From Cycas panzhihuaensis (Eukaryota; Cycadophyta): a stretch of 64,000 bases of DNA. A program made the translations under genes and the position numbers. This document shows, piece after piece, positions 10,541 to 21,710 of this stretch. Location: positions 47,685,741 through 47,749,740 of the forward strand of contig CM041465.1 in NCBI GenBank assembly GCA_023213395.1, written 5' to 3'. The notes below the pieces were generated by a model. The model made no database searches. It saw nothing but the letters and a program-made list of their open reading frames with translations, and was not told the DNA's origin. Position 1 is the first letter of the stretch, and every line of letters begins with the position of its first letter.

Positions 10541-13420
10541 TACATTACTAATATAGAATGGAGGAGTTTTATCAATATTTCCAATCTCATTCTTTGTCAT
10601 CTTAACACCAGAAAGAGCATAGGAGTGTATATGAAGTAGAGGTTAGAATAAAGCATCTCTTATCTAGCATACAAAAAAGGTTCATAATTAAATTCTAAAG
10701 AAATGTTTTAGTCTCTTTCATGTCAATTAAAGAGAACTATGAAGCCTTTTCTACAATGCTAATAATAGAGAACATAAAAGTGGAATTCAAGGGCATAAAA
10801 TATAAGTGTTTTTCAAAAGTAAAGATTAATAAAGGATCAATGTGGTAGTATGGCCTAGCCTCAATTGGTTTTATGCCAAAGATGTTCGTCTATCTTAAAC
10901 TAATAGGTTTGTTAGCTCATTATTTAGTGTTGAATATTAAGATGATAATGGGCCCAAAGAACTAACCCATAGCATTTCTAACTTTAGATAATATTAGAAG
11001 AATCTTCCATCTCCCTTAACCTAATATAGATTTTAATAGCAACAAGTGGTAGACAATCATAGACAAAGATGATTAACTAGTGAACAAGATAGGTGAAAGG
11101 AATTTGGACCCCCCCAAGAGAAACATGTAGGAGGAGGGACTTTAGTCTAAGCTATTCAAGGAAGATATCAAGATTTGGATTTCACTCTTATCATGGGTGT
11201 TTGCATTTATATATTTCAAGTGCTTAAATAGAAATTATCTATTAGATTGGGTACAAATTATGACCAGCACCATGATTACACAGCTTGGGAATGTGCATAA
11301 AGGTACTCCATTTTATATGTCTTCTTATTTAATTTATACAATACTTAATACAATACAATTCAATTAGCTATAGTTAAACCCCAACATAGAAGGAGATCCT
11401 ATCTAATTATAATTTTTAAAGTTATGGGAGGCTAGGGCGCCTTATTTTTTATATTATTTAGTAAAGAATTTATATTATCCTATAATTAGCATGTTATATT
11501 CCCCAATCTGAATGGATAAGGATATAAAAACTAGTTGAATGGGATAAAGGAGACTCCATATAAGTATTTTTATTTGTTTAAGTAAATATAGAACCATATG
11601 GTTGTATGCATTAAGGGTTTTACATTGTACTTACCTAAATATGCTCTATGTAAGCTATTTTTAATGGAAATGTATAGGCAGTTGTCCTTGATTAGAGTTA
11701 GATTCTATCTTAAGCTTAAAAATATGCTCTATTAGTCTAGAAATGTTACTATTAGATTTTAGAATGCTTAAGGGTGGGTGGAGGTACACCAAGTAAGCTT
11801 ACCTTTGGAAGAATACAGACTAAAGAAGACCCTACCATGATATTATTATCTTGATGGAGTAATATCAAAATACATAAATAGTATTAGGATGATTATAGCC
11901 CTACACCAAGTTGATAACCTCAAGGTTTATAGAAACCAAGAGGATGATGATAAAATTTATAAAATTCAGCTAGTTTTTTATTCTAAGGAAAGTTTAGCTA
12001 CAAGTATTCTACACATTATGGATATTACCATCCTAGAAGCACCTCTAAAAGAGGAAGTAGAACCATTAACCACAAATTTATTAAGAGATGTCATGAAAGG
12101 AGAAAATAATAAGAGGGAAAATAAGATAGTTGAAGAATGAGGAGATTAAAGAAAGGAAAAATCATCTAAAATCCCTTTTTACACTTCCAGAATAACCAAT
12201 CTTAGTTGTTCAACCAATGGAGGCTTAACAAGAAGTTGATGAGCCCATGCGAACTACATCCAAAGAAGGACAATTATTAAAGGAACCACCTAGATATAGA
12301 GCTTTTAATCTAAAGTCCCCTATCCCAAAAGGTAGTAGCCATCATATAATCTCAAGAAGATGAATAACTTAAAGGAGATATTATCTAACTACCTCAGTAA
12401 GAAGAGGATAATCATCATCCTCAAGAGGAAGGGAAGGTAGAGGAAAGGCAAACTTTAAGCATATAGCCAAAAGGAGTGAATGATACCTCTTTAAGACAAG
12501 GTAGAGGGGAAACAGATGGGTTGGAACTTAATCCATAAGTTATTATGTACATCAAAAATAAGTAATTAATACAAACATTTATTTAAATCTTAGACTTTGA
12601 CATAACTATTGAAGAAAGATTTTATTAATGGAGTGGACAAGATAAAAGTCTAAGAAAAGCTATTATTAAAAGGAAAAGGCAAGTTGTAGTGATTTCATGG
12701 TCAATAAAGGATGATATAGCTATAGAATCTATTGATTTACATTTAGCTATGGGTGAGTTAGTGAAAGACAAAATCTCTACCCTATAAGTTGAATTACAAG
12801 AAGTAATGTAGGAAAATGAAGCCTTAAGATTATAGAATTTAACTTTAAGCTAGAAGCTAAATCAACTAAAGGAGACCTGGGAGGGCTTTATTAAATAGGT
12901 TCTAAGAGAAGGGATAGAATTAGAAATGGATGAAGCGGTAGTTATTTCAAGAGCATTATAGTCAACTAAAAAATTCTTAGATAAAACTTCTAAGGAGGAT
13001 GAGTTTTTAAATCCTCATATGTGGAAACCTTTTAGAAGGATCTTTTCCCTATATAAGAGGGTACAAAGGTTGAAGACTATGCCTATTAGTGTATAAGTGA
13101 TGTACTCTACACAACTACAATAAGATGGGTCCTTTAATTAATTTAAAAGTAAAGTCACAATAAAAGGAGCTCATAGTAGCATAACCCATAAGCCATTTAT
13201 TTTAAAATGATAATATATCTTGGATGCAGGTATGAATAAAGATAAAATACTGGCAAAAAAAGGCCTAGGATCTAGAGGTCACCCTAAACAATTTTATTAT
13301 AGAAGTCTTTTTTATGGTTCCATATCTAGATTCAACTATGTTAGATAAGGATGAAATTATCAATAAATAAGACTTTTTGAAGATTATTATTAATGAGTTA
13401 GAAAATTTGATGTAGTAGGT
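10541..13420 (+). pseudogene. Unidentified decayed protein-coding tract
   Basis: Many long plus-strand stretches have ordinary protein composition, interrupted mainly by TAG, TAA and TGA single-codon stops and a few frame changes, so this looks like an old gene rather than random AT-rich DNA. Examples: about 11200-11352 reads LLDWVQIMTSTMITQLGNVH and HKGTPFYMSSYLIYTILNT; about 11600-11720, in another frame, reads GFTLYLPKYALCKLFLMEMY; 11889-12140 is open (HQVDNLKVYRNQEDDDKIYK ...) with a Glu/Lys-rich end; about 12640-13320 includes ENEALRL and FLNPHMWKPFRRIFSLYKRV, and SRGHPKQFYYRSLFYGSISR. The Glu/Lys/Leu-rich parts could form coiled coils. No catalytic motif, zinc knuckle or known domain was recognised. 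A structural (gag-like) protein of an old retroelement is possible, but that is inference. Confidence 0.45.
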
Positions 13421-14883
13421 AACTCTTGATATGAAGAATAACCTAAGGAGTGGACTAAGAAAGTATGGGATTAGAGAACACAGCAGACTATACTTAGAAC
13501 TATCACACTAAGATCAAAAGCTTAGTTCGCTTAAGGAATAGGTGTATAAGTCAGAATGAGTCATTGAAATATTAATTCTACACTTGATTCTAATTTTTAC
13601 ATAAGGAGGTAGCAATGAAGATAAGTGCATCTTCATTAAGTCTAAGTTCATAGAAGCAACAGATAAATTTTCATTAATATCATAACAAAAATTATCTATG
13701 CATATTTATTGAGTACATATATTAGCATTAGTGATCAAGGACTTAGATGTTGAATTATGGATGAATGATTTAGACATCTATATTATAATAAAAGATGAAT
13801 AACTATGTGCACCACTAGTAATTTCAAAAAATAAGAAAGTAGGAAGAATTTAAGTAATGACTAACTAGTTTCTCACAATCATAACTGCTTCTACTTTAAC
13901 ACCATTGTTTCACCTATAGAAAAGGATGAAGGAGAGAAAGAAAGGAAGAAGAAGGGTTCTAGTTGCTACAATTCCAATTAGTATGTGTGGTGTGTCTAAT
14001 GCATTTTTTAAATTTTCTCTATTGACCTTTCTTCATTAGCTTCCCCTTATTATATGTTGAGTCCTTTTCTTATGAGTATTCTTATTTAATTCCTCTTCTT
14101 TCATTGTTTTTAAAGCCTTTATTGATGTATTTTCCTTTCTCATCAATAGATTGCATGTACTTGTGGAGAAGATCTTACTTCCCAATAGACCTAAGAGTCG
14201 ATAGGCTCTTCATCAAGCTCAAGATTTGGTTATTGAAGATATCACCATAGTTGAAATATTTTATTCTACTACTTTGTATTGGATAATTCTTTTGGGTAGC
14301 TCACTACACTTAATCATTATTGTAATCAAACTGTAGAGTTATTTGATCATACAATGATACCAAACATCTATTATTATAATCTACTTCTTCGAAATTCAAT
14401 AAAATAATATCATTTATTTTTAATTTGTTATGAAGATTATTTGATGGTTTGCTAGTGAATAGGTTAATTCCCTTGAAGTTCAAAGACATATTTTGTATTG
14501 GGTCCTTTATCTATAATGGATTTTCTCTTATGTTGCCCTCAAAACCTATTGTTGATGATTATGTGAATGTTATCTTGGCTCATTTAGTTATATCATATCT
14601 CTTAATATTTGAATGTTGAAGATATGTGATCTATTATTTTATTCCTTGTGTTGGTGGTAATGAAGAATATATGAATGTTTAACCATTGCTGATAAAGACA
14701 AGTTCATCAATGCACCAATAAATTTTATCCCATTTCTTCTCTTTTATCTAAAATGCACTTTGACAAAAATCACTTACCTAACAATTATTCACAAGTCTAA
14801 TCTATAGATATTGACCAACACTATCATTAGAATTATGTAGTTAATAGAAAATATTTAGATCATACAATGAGTTAGTGTCATAG
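13421..14883. other. AT-rich flank, nothing firm
   Basis: No recognised domain. Weak coding-like words continue to about 13850 on the plus strand; the rest looks like spacer. The last ten bases (AGTGTCATAG, 14874-14883) match AGTATCATAG after the LINE-A poly(A) in 9 of 10 positions and may be the LINE target-site copy. Confidence 0.45.
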
Positions 14884-15861
14884 GGCTCATATATGCAAAT
14901 ATGCTAATTGAATCTCCATTGGGTCACTGTGGTAGGGTTTCTGGCTCTTCTCTTGCAACCATCGCACACTCTCTGTGGTGCCTCAACCTCCTGCTGCCAC
15001 CTTCAATCCTCTTTTGGGCACAAAGGATTATTATAGAGCAGCCCCTCCTTGTTAGAAGTCTCCAGCGTGAGTGATTTACAAATCGAGCATGGGCGAGATG
15101 ATTTACAGTCTAAGCTCATCTAAGGATTATTGAGGTCATGCCCTCTGTCTTATAATTTCGGTGATTTCTTCCATCATCAAGTGTCATCGGGAAACGAAGG
15201 GACTTCACAGGGCAGGCTACATCCGTCAGAGGGATTTTGTCATGAGTAGTTTATTGGGACCGTTAATCATAGTATCATTATCTATTACCAGTTCAGGTTG
15301 TGGAAGATCTAGAACGGTTGGACAGACTAATGGAACGACGAATGGAGAAGACGAACAGTGTTTAGATCTAAGGTTTGTCCGGTGCAGCCAACGGCTCCAG
15401 CTCCTGCGGCCCTCTCCGTGGCCAGGTGATGGAGGAGACGGATGCCATTCAAAGGTGGTCTAAGCAGGAGTATGATCCACGTGTCCGTACTCTAAACAAG
15501 GGAGAGTCAAGCCCTCATAGCGAAAGGTTAATACTAGGCAACGGTGACCATGTGACACCTAGCGGTGTGGCTAAGGCAGGGCAAGATAGATGATCCTAGA
15601 GCAGAGCAGTGAGGCATTTTAGTACACTACCAGAAAACGGGAGTGGGCCTCGTGTACTCAAAAGTCATCTTAATGCTAGAAGGAGATCAAGACAGATCGA
15701 TAGGTGCTGGATGTCATGGTCTAGGCACTAAAGATTCAGCATTTTTGAGGCTAAGTTGTCAAGTTACATGCAAGACCTGGATCCTGTGAGAGTAGATATT
15801 TTATTTATGTTCATGTTTTGTTTAGAATATAGCTATCGACACCAATATTGAGCAATCAGAT
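14884..15861 (+). other. Probable LINE-A 5' untranslated region
   Basis: Composition changes sharply near 14934 (TAGGGTTTCTGGCTCTTC ...) from AT-rich flank to much more GC-rich sequence, which continues to about 15640. Open stretches at 15161-15463 and 15375-15593 show no known domain and no homology to ORF1. Position directly upstream of ORF1 makes an L1 5' UTR with internal promoter the simplest reading. An unrelated GC-rich insertion is possible. Confidence 0.5.
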
Positions 15862-16159
15862 AAATAAATTTCTTTTAACCAGACCTACTCTCCTTTAAGA
15901 AAGAAATCATACCTTGATGTCTTAAACAATGGGGAAGCAAAAACTTTTGACATAAACCCTATCTTAGAGAATGAGAAGATAAGGATCTCAGTACCGAAAT
16001 GATTATCTGACAGGCTTGAAAGTTTTTGGGGATTCAGCATGGTGGGACGTTTTTCAGGCCCTAGGCCTAGTTGCGCCGATAGGCGCCCTCGGACGACTTC
16101 GGCGAGGGAGTGGGGAGCACAGCCTCAACCCTCCCACTTTACTCCCATATATCCCATTT

Positions 16160-16182
16160 AAAAAATAAATAAATAAATAAAT
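16160..16182. repeat. (AAAT)n microsatellite
   Basis: aaaaaataaataaataaata-type run inside the 506-bp insertion. It is not at the insertion edge, so it is not a retroposon tail of that segment. Confidence 0.85.
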
Positions 16183-16223
16183 ACACAAATTGCTATCGGG
16201 ACACGTTGATCGAGCTATTAAAG

Positions 16224-16515
16224 TTTGCGGAGTGCAGCTCCATCGTGCAGATCGCTAAAGTTCAAATCCACATGCTATATGTCCTTCATAAATCTGCAAT
16301 TAAGGAATTAATCACCCAACATCGGCCATCCGATCATGGGGACTCCTGAGCATATGCATTCCAGAGTCAAATTCCAACCGTTGTGGGTCCGAAATCCTTT
16401 CACAGATCTGTGACTTCGATCTCGTGTGCGTTCGGCAAATCCCTCGGGAAGGAGGGCAGAATTTGATTGAGGAACGAGATCAGGGGGGCGGTCATAACTG
16501 AGGTTGCACAAACAG
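16224..16515 (-). pseudogene. Fragment of a family 1 UDP-glycosyltransferase (PSPG box)
   Basis: On the minus strand the reading is [25 protein letters not shown], then [29 protein letters not shown], a TAA, FLNCRFMKDI, a TAG and FSDLHDG. This is the C-terminal half of a plant UGT: LPEGF-ERT-DRG, the PSPG sugar-donor box (THNGWN ... GVPMI-WP) and NCRF-KDIW-VG after it. The histidine of the THNGWN core is kept. The start of the box (WAPQ and the residues before SHPSVGG) has been deleted. Motif style resembles UGT85-type enzymes, but the subfamily is inference. It lies antisense inside the 506-bp insertion and is only about 95 codons long, so it is non-functional. Confidence 0.85.
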
Positions 16516-17729
16516 AGTCCCCGTCTTCTCCAATGGAGGGTGCCTATCGGTGCTCGCAGACTGTTCAGTCTGCTCTAGTGTAGACCCAATTAGAAAATGG
16601 TTTAGTAAAAGGTGGAAACTCAAAGGTTCTGTTGAGATGATAGCACTCCTAAGAGTGTGTGTTCTATTTAAGTTTGTCTGTCATGAGGACATGGTTAGTA
16701 TCTTGTTAAAGTCACCTTGAATGATAGGTAGAAAGGCAGTGCTAATGGAGAAATAACACTCAGAGTTTGACCCATATGAAGCCTTGATTAAGGAACTCCC
16801 TTTATGGGTATAACTGCCAAGTCTTCTGCTTATAGCTTAGGACGTTGATGTAATTAAAGGAGTTACAAAAATGATTGGCCCCGTCTTGGCAATGGATTAT
16901 GCCACGAAGAACAAGAGCAGACTGGTTAATGCTAGGTTATGTGCGTTGGCCAGGACTGATAGACCACTTCCAGAGCAAGTGAGTATAAAAGGCTCAGGGT
17001 GGACCAAAGAACAAAAAATTGTATATGAACTTGACAATGTAAGATGTCAAAAATGTAAAAGGCTAGGACATCTCTCTTTTAGCTGTCTAGGAGAACCTAA
17101 ACCAATCTCCTTGGCCCCCCAGGCTGAGGAAGAAATCTTAACTAGAGAGGATAAAAAAGGAGAACCCAACGGAAACCCCGAAGAGATTATTCAGATGGAG
17201 TCCCCCTTGAAAGACAAGGAGCTAGAGAATCAAGAAATTGAGGCCGATAACTCATCCAGGCCAGGTTTTCACCTATAAGAGGAAGACACCCTCTATGAGG
17301 AGGGAGAGGCAAAGATAAGGGCTAGACCAGAGGTGTCCCAGCATCAACCAAAAATGTTACAGGTGGGCTTGGAGTTGGAAATCCCTCAAGAGGAAGGTGG
17401 GTTGACCCTTGAAAGGGATGAGATGTACTCCCCTCAAAAGGAAGAGGGTATTATCCCAAAGAGCCTAGAGGAGTATAGGAAATTTAAGAAAGTATGGAAG
17501 GTTAGAGATGCAAGGAGTTAAGGAGCTACAAGGGATGTTGTTCCCAAAGGGCCGTATTTGGGCAGCGAGAAAAGATTGGGGAGGCCATCAGCTAAGGCGA
17601 TGCGAGAGAGGGAGGCAATGATCCAAATTGACCAGGGGACATAAAAAAAATTGAGAGATGGAGGACCAGGGTAAGGACCCAAAACCAAAAGTAAGAAGTG
17701 AGGTCAGGAGCCCGCAAGGGATTGTCATT

Positions 17730-20209
17730 ATGAAACTGACTACCTAGAATATTTGAGGCATAAATGCTCCAAGTATAGGATGGTTAGAGAGATGCAGAGT
17801 CATTTAAAGCTGGATATTCTTTTGATCCAAGAGACTAAAATGACTGTTGAAAATAAGGCAATTATGTAAAACAAAACCTGGAAAAGATCTGAGTGGATTA
17901 CAATTGATGGGAATAGGGGGTCTGGAGGACTAGCCACCCTCTAGGATCCAAGAAGATGGGAGGCAGAAGCCTTCCTTATTGCGGAGCACTTTATTTCCTA
18001 CTGGCTAACAAGTAAAGAAACTAATAGCAAATGGTTAGTCACCAACGTATATGCCCCCCTAATGCAGGAGGGGAGGAGGCAATTATGGGATAAGTTGTTG
18101 GTGACCCATAAGGGTTGGTTGGGTCCCTGGCTGATAGCTAGGGACTTTAACATGGTTCTCTCCCCCAAGGAAAAGAAAGGGAGTCAGATAGAATGGACTA
18201 AAAGTATGGAGGACTTGGGGGCTTTCCTACATAAGGGAGGTTTGATGGATGTGCCTCTGAGAGGTCCTAAATTCACGTGGTCAAATAAGAGATTAGGCGC
18301 TGGTTACATTCAGGTAAGATTGGATAGAGTGGTCGCTAACTTTGCTTAGTTTAGCTAACAGAGCAATATCAAATTGGAAGCTATGCCAAAGTCAGTCTCG
18401 GATCACTCCCTGTTGGCTCTAAGTTGGGATGGGCCTAAGGGGCATCAAGGCTTGCCCTTCCAGTTCAAGATTATGTGGATTAAGGATCTTGGGTTGTGAA
18501 GCCTTTTGGAATAATGGTGGGCAGAACCTGCACAAGGATGTGCTATGAGGAGTTTTTCGATTAAATTAAACAGGGTCAAGTAATAGCTAAAAGTGTGGAA
18601 TAAGATCTCGCATGGGGATATCTTTGTCAAAAAAGAAGAGATATTGGAAGAGTTAAAAGGCCTAGAAGAGAAAATCCAAGGCCAAGGCAAGACATTAATC
18701 CTTGACTAGAAAGAAAAAAGGCTCATCTTTGACTTGGAAGGAATCTTATCAAAGGAAGAAATATTCTAGAGGCAAAAGCCTAGGGCATTGTGGCTAGTAG
18801 AGGGGGGCAGGAATACCAAATTCTTCCATATGACTGTAGTTAAACACATAGCGAGCAACTATATCAAAAGTTTACTGAATAAGGAAGGGAAGGAGATCAG
18901 GCAAAATAAATTAAAAGGGTTGGCCATTAAATATTTTATGGACCTATTCAATGAGCCTAGATGTGCAGATGAGGGGACCATAAAGGAGGTGCTAGCCCAG
19001 ATTCCTAAGAAGGTTGGATATGCCATGAATAAAGTATTGGAAGCCCCTTCACTATGGCTGAAGTAGAGAAAGCAGTGTACGATATGAAGAAAGATAAAGC
19101 CCGGGTCTGGATGGCTTCTCTCTAGGGTTTTATCACAAATATTGAGATATAATTAAAGAGGATTACCTCGAGGCTGTGAAGGAATTTTTTGAAAATGGTA
19201 GGATTCATGGAGAATGGTAAGCAACGTTCCTAGTTTTAATACCCAAGAAAGGGGATGCGAAAAGAATGGAAGACTTCAGGCCGATTAGCCTTTGTAATGT
19301 GAAATATAAAATTATTGCAAAGATCTTGGCCAATAGGTTAAAGGAGTTTCTCCCTATATTAATAGGTCCCAATCAAGACGTTTTCGTGAAGGGGAGATAG
19401 ATTCTGGATGGTATAATTGTGGTTCATAAAATAATCCACTCAACTTCATAGAGGAAAGACCCTGGAATGATTGTAAAGATTGATCTATCCAAGGCATATG
19501 ACAGGGTCTCATGGGGATGTCTCTTGGATTGTATCATGGGATTTGGCTTTGGTGAGCATTGGACAAAATGGATGGAGGGTTATATATCCATGCCTAGCTT
19601 TTCGGTCATTATTAATAGATCCTCTATAGCCTTTTTTCCAAGATATAGAGGGCTTAGACAAGGGGATCCCATAGCTCCTTACTTGTATATATTTATGGTT
19701 GAACTATTTGGCAGGTCCATGGAGGTAGCTAGGACTTCGAGGAACATATCTGGGCTAATCCCTACATCGAGGATTAATAATGTTGTCCACAGATAATTTG
19801 TGGATGATAATATTCTTTTGAGTAAGGCCTCCATAATGGATGCAAAAGCTATGAAAGCTCAATTAGAGAGATTGGAGACTGCCACAAACCAGAGAGTAAA
19901 CTTAGAGAAGAGCAGCATTTTCTTGTTGAATACCTTGGACAGGACACAAAGGACTATAAGTAGAATTTTGGAGATGCCCATTAGGACCCTCCCTACTTGG
20001 TATTTAGGTATGCCCCTGTTTCTAGGGAAAATGTAGAAGGACATGTGGAACTCGATCATTAGTCGAGTTTAAAAGAAGCTGGCAGGATGGAAAGGGGCCC
20101 TTCTAAGTCAGGCTGGTAAACTTCAATTATTAGTGGCATCTCTTCAAAGTATCCCAACATATATGATGTCTTTATTTAGGTGCCCTGTGAAGGTTATCAG
20201 GCCTTTGGA
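17730..20209 (+). pseudogene. LINE-A ORF2, 5' part (endonuclease and reverse transcriptase)
   Basis: The start at 17730 reads MKLTT, TAG, NI, TGA, GINAP, which is the L1 endonuclease opening (TWNIRG-N) with W and R codons turned to stops. Endonuclease (to about 18440) shows LDILLIQETKM, WLVTNVYAP, DFNMVL (the usual GDFN has Arg for Gly), FTWSNKR and SDHSLLAL. RT (about 19060-20030) shows [52 protein letters not shown] and the catalytic FVDD at 19797-19808 (Val is common Ala in this family). It ends in CPVKVIRPL, where Copia A2 entered; the frame resumes at 25493. Several stops and one frame change near 19070. Confidence 0.93.
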
Positions 20210-20856
20210 TGTTGGGTATTGTGACAACAATCATTTAAGGCTAAAATTTTGGCATGTTTTCGGTGCGATTTCCCCCCTTAATCTTTCTCAGGGGGTTCTA
20301 AGGGGGGAAGGAGCCCCCCTTGGCCGGTGGGTGTGGGGGTGTGGAATGCCTCCCGCTAAGAGAGGGTTCGAGGGCGATAGCCCCTAACCTGAAAAATTAG
20401 CCATGTAAAGCTTATTAAAATGTAAAGAGAATCAGGGTCATTCGATACAAATACCCTAGATTCTAGGGTTGAAATTTATGCCTTGGATGTCCCTCTCATG
20501 TATCCTGTTTTAAGGCTTTTCTTATTATGTTGTATGTGTAATGTAATATACTATGATGAGGGCAGTGGCTGGTTGTTGTTCTTGAGAGCATTCTGATACT
20601 AAGATGTACTATTTTCTCCATTCTACGGTAATAAAGATCGATACATTTCCAGTGTGGATGTTTTCCTAGCACACTGCTAGGGTTTTACCACGTTATATCG
20701 GGTGCATATGTGATGTTTAGCTTATATATTGATGTTATTGTATTATCTCTGATTTTAGAACTTACATATTAAATCTTAGTTTCGATTTCTGTAACTAGTT
20801 GCAAAATAGTTCAGATCTTGTGGCGAATTAAAGTTTGGGACCTTGTATTCTCAACA
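20210..20856 (+). repeat. A2 5' LTR
   Basis: Begins TGTTGGGTATTGTGAC and ends TATTCTCAACA. Contains a G/C-run block at about 20272-20380 able to form stems, an AATAAAGATCGATAC polyadenylation-like site near 20631, and ends two bases before the primer site. Aligns end to end with 24846-25492. Confidence 0.95.
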
Positions 20857-20858
20857 AG

Positions 20859-20870
20859 TGGTATCAGAGC
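20859..20870 (+). promoter_or_regulatory. A2 primer-binding site (tRNA-Met type)
   Basis: TGGTATCAGAGC, the unaltered Copia initiator-tRNA priming site, two bases after the LTR. Confidence 0.95.
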
Positions 20871-20927
20871 TACTTTTGTTTTGCAATGAGTCTGTGAAGG
20901 TTTTGGTATCAGCTTTTCTACACCAAA

Positions 20928-21710
20928 ATGGCGAAACTAGCAGGTGCAAAGTTCAAGGTAGAGAAATTCAATGGCAAGAGCAACTTCGAGTTGTGGAAGC
21001 TAAAAGCACATGATATTCTTATACAGCAGGGTTTGTACAAAGCCCTTGCAGGAAAATCGAAGAAATCTGTAAGGATGGATGATAATGATTGGGATGACTT
21101 AAACAAAAAGGCACTTAGCACAATACGATTGTGCTTGGCAGATGAAGTCTTGTTTAACATCGTAGGGGAAGAGACAACAGTAGGATTATGGACCTGGTTA
21201 GAAGGCATGTATATGACCAAATCAGTAACGAATTGAATCTACCTAAAGAGGTAACTGTACTCATTACAGATGAAGGAAGGTACAAAAATTGTTGACCATT
21301 TAAATATTTTCAATACTCTTATTTGTCAGTTGACTAGTATCGATGTTAAAATTGATGAGAAGGACAAGGTTGTTATCTTGTTATACTCATTACCCGAATC
21401 TTGGGATAATATTGTCACCTTAATTAGTTTTAACACTACAGATGTATTGGATTATGATTCTATTGTGAGTGCATTGCTAATGGAAGAAGTGCGGAGGAAA
21501 TATAGTTTTGAAACCTCCACACCATAAGCCATGACAGTAAGGGGTAGAACGTTTGAGAGAGGACAAAACTCTAGAGATACATCGAGGTCTAAGTCAAAGA
21601 GCAAAAAGAGTAAGCTCAGGTATTAGCATTGTAATAAGACCGATCACCTCAAGAAGGATTGTTACAAAAGGAAGGAGTTCTAGAAAAATGAAGATCTTGC
21701 CAAGGAGGCA
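20928..21710 (+). pseudogene. A2 gag
   Basis: The ATG at 20928 opens a clean stretch of about 100 residues beginning MAKLAGAKFKVEKFNGKSNF, with FELWKLKAHDIL and LSTIRLCLADEVLFNIV typical of Copia gag. A TGA at about 21233 replaces an expected Arg (TKSVTN-stop-IYLK). The next open part (21270-21527) reads MKEGTKIVDHLNIFNTLICQ and LLYSLPESWDNIVTLISF. The zinc knuckle at about 21621-21662 is damaged: the first Cys is Tyr and TAG follows (21624-21626). It would form the nucleocapsid particle in the cytoplasm; it can no longer be made whole. Confidence 0.92.

Larger units (their letters stand above)
16058..16563. mobile_element. 506-bp insertion in LINE ORF1 with inverted repeats and a captured gene fragment
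   Basis: TTCAG occurs on both sides (16053-16057 and 16564-16568). Deleting one copy plus the segment joins GRFS to [11 protein letters not shown] in frame, so this is a true insertion. Near its ends are 18-base inverted arms, GCGCCGATAGGCGCCCTC at 16073-16090 and its complement at 16536-16553, matching 16 of 18 with both differences C-to-T. The outer 15 and 10 bases do not pair well. It carries an antisense UGT fragment and an (AAAT)n run. A small non-autonomous DNA transposon of Pack type fits. The superfamily is unresolved, because a 5-bp duplication suits neither hAT (8) nor Mutator (9). Confidence 0.65.
15862..17521 (+). pseudogene. LINE-A ORF1 (DUF4283-like nucleic-acid-binding protein with zinc knuckle)
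   Basis: This is the RNA-binding ORF1 protein of a plant L1. The N-terminal part (15862-16057) contains KIRISVPK, a stop, then LSDRLESFWGFSMVGRFS. The chain is broken by a 506-bp insertion and resumes at 16564 with DPIRKWFSKRWKLKGSVEMI and, later, FDPYEALIKELPLWV, the DUF4283 fold signature. A CX2CX4HX4C knuckle (CQKCKRLGHLSFSC) lies at about 17044-17085, followed by an acidic Glu/Pro-rich tail to 17521. Stops include TAG, TGA and TAA at several sites (for example 17276). Without the insertion, frame is continuous across 16053/16564. Identity is well supported. Confidence 0.88.

Noticed and set aside
15161-15593. Two overlapping open frames in the GC-richer region as host genes
   Set aside because: No domain and different frames. 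Their position directly upstream of LINE ORF1 makes a 5' UTR more likely.
16160-16182. (AAAT)n as the 3' tail of a SINE or LINE
   Set aside because: It lies about 100 bases inside the 506-bp insertion, not at a boundary, and no retroposon body precedes it.
16224-16515. A functional UDP-glycosyltransferase gene
   Set aside because: Only about 95 codons of the C-terminal part remain, with two stops, a deletion in the PSPG box and no N-terminal domain.
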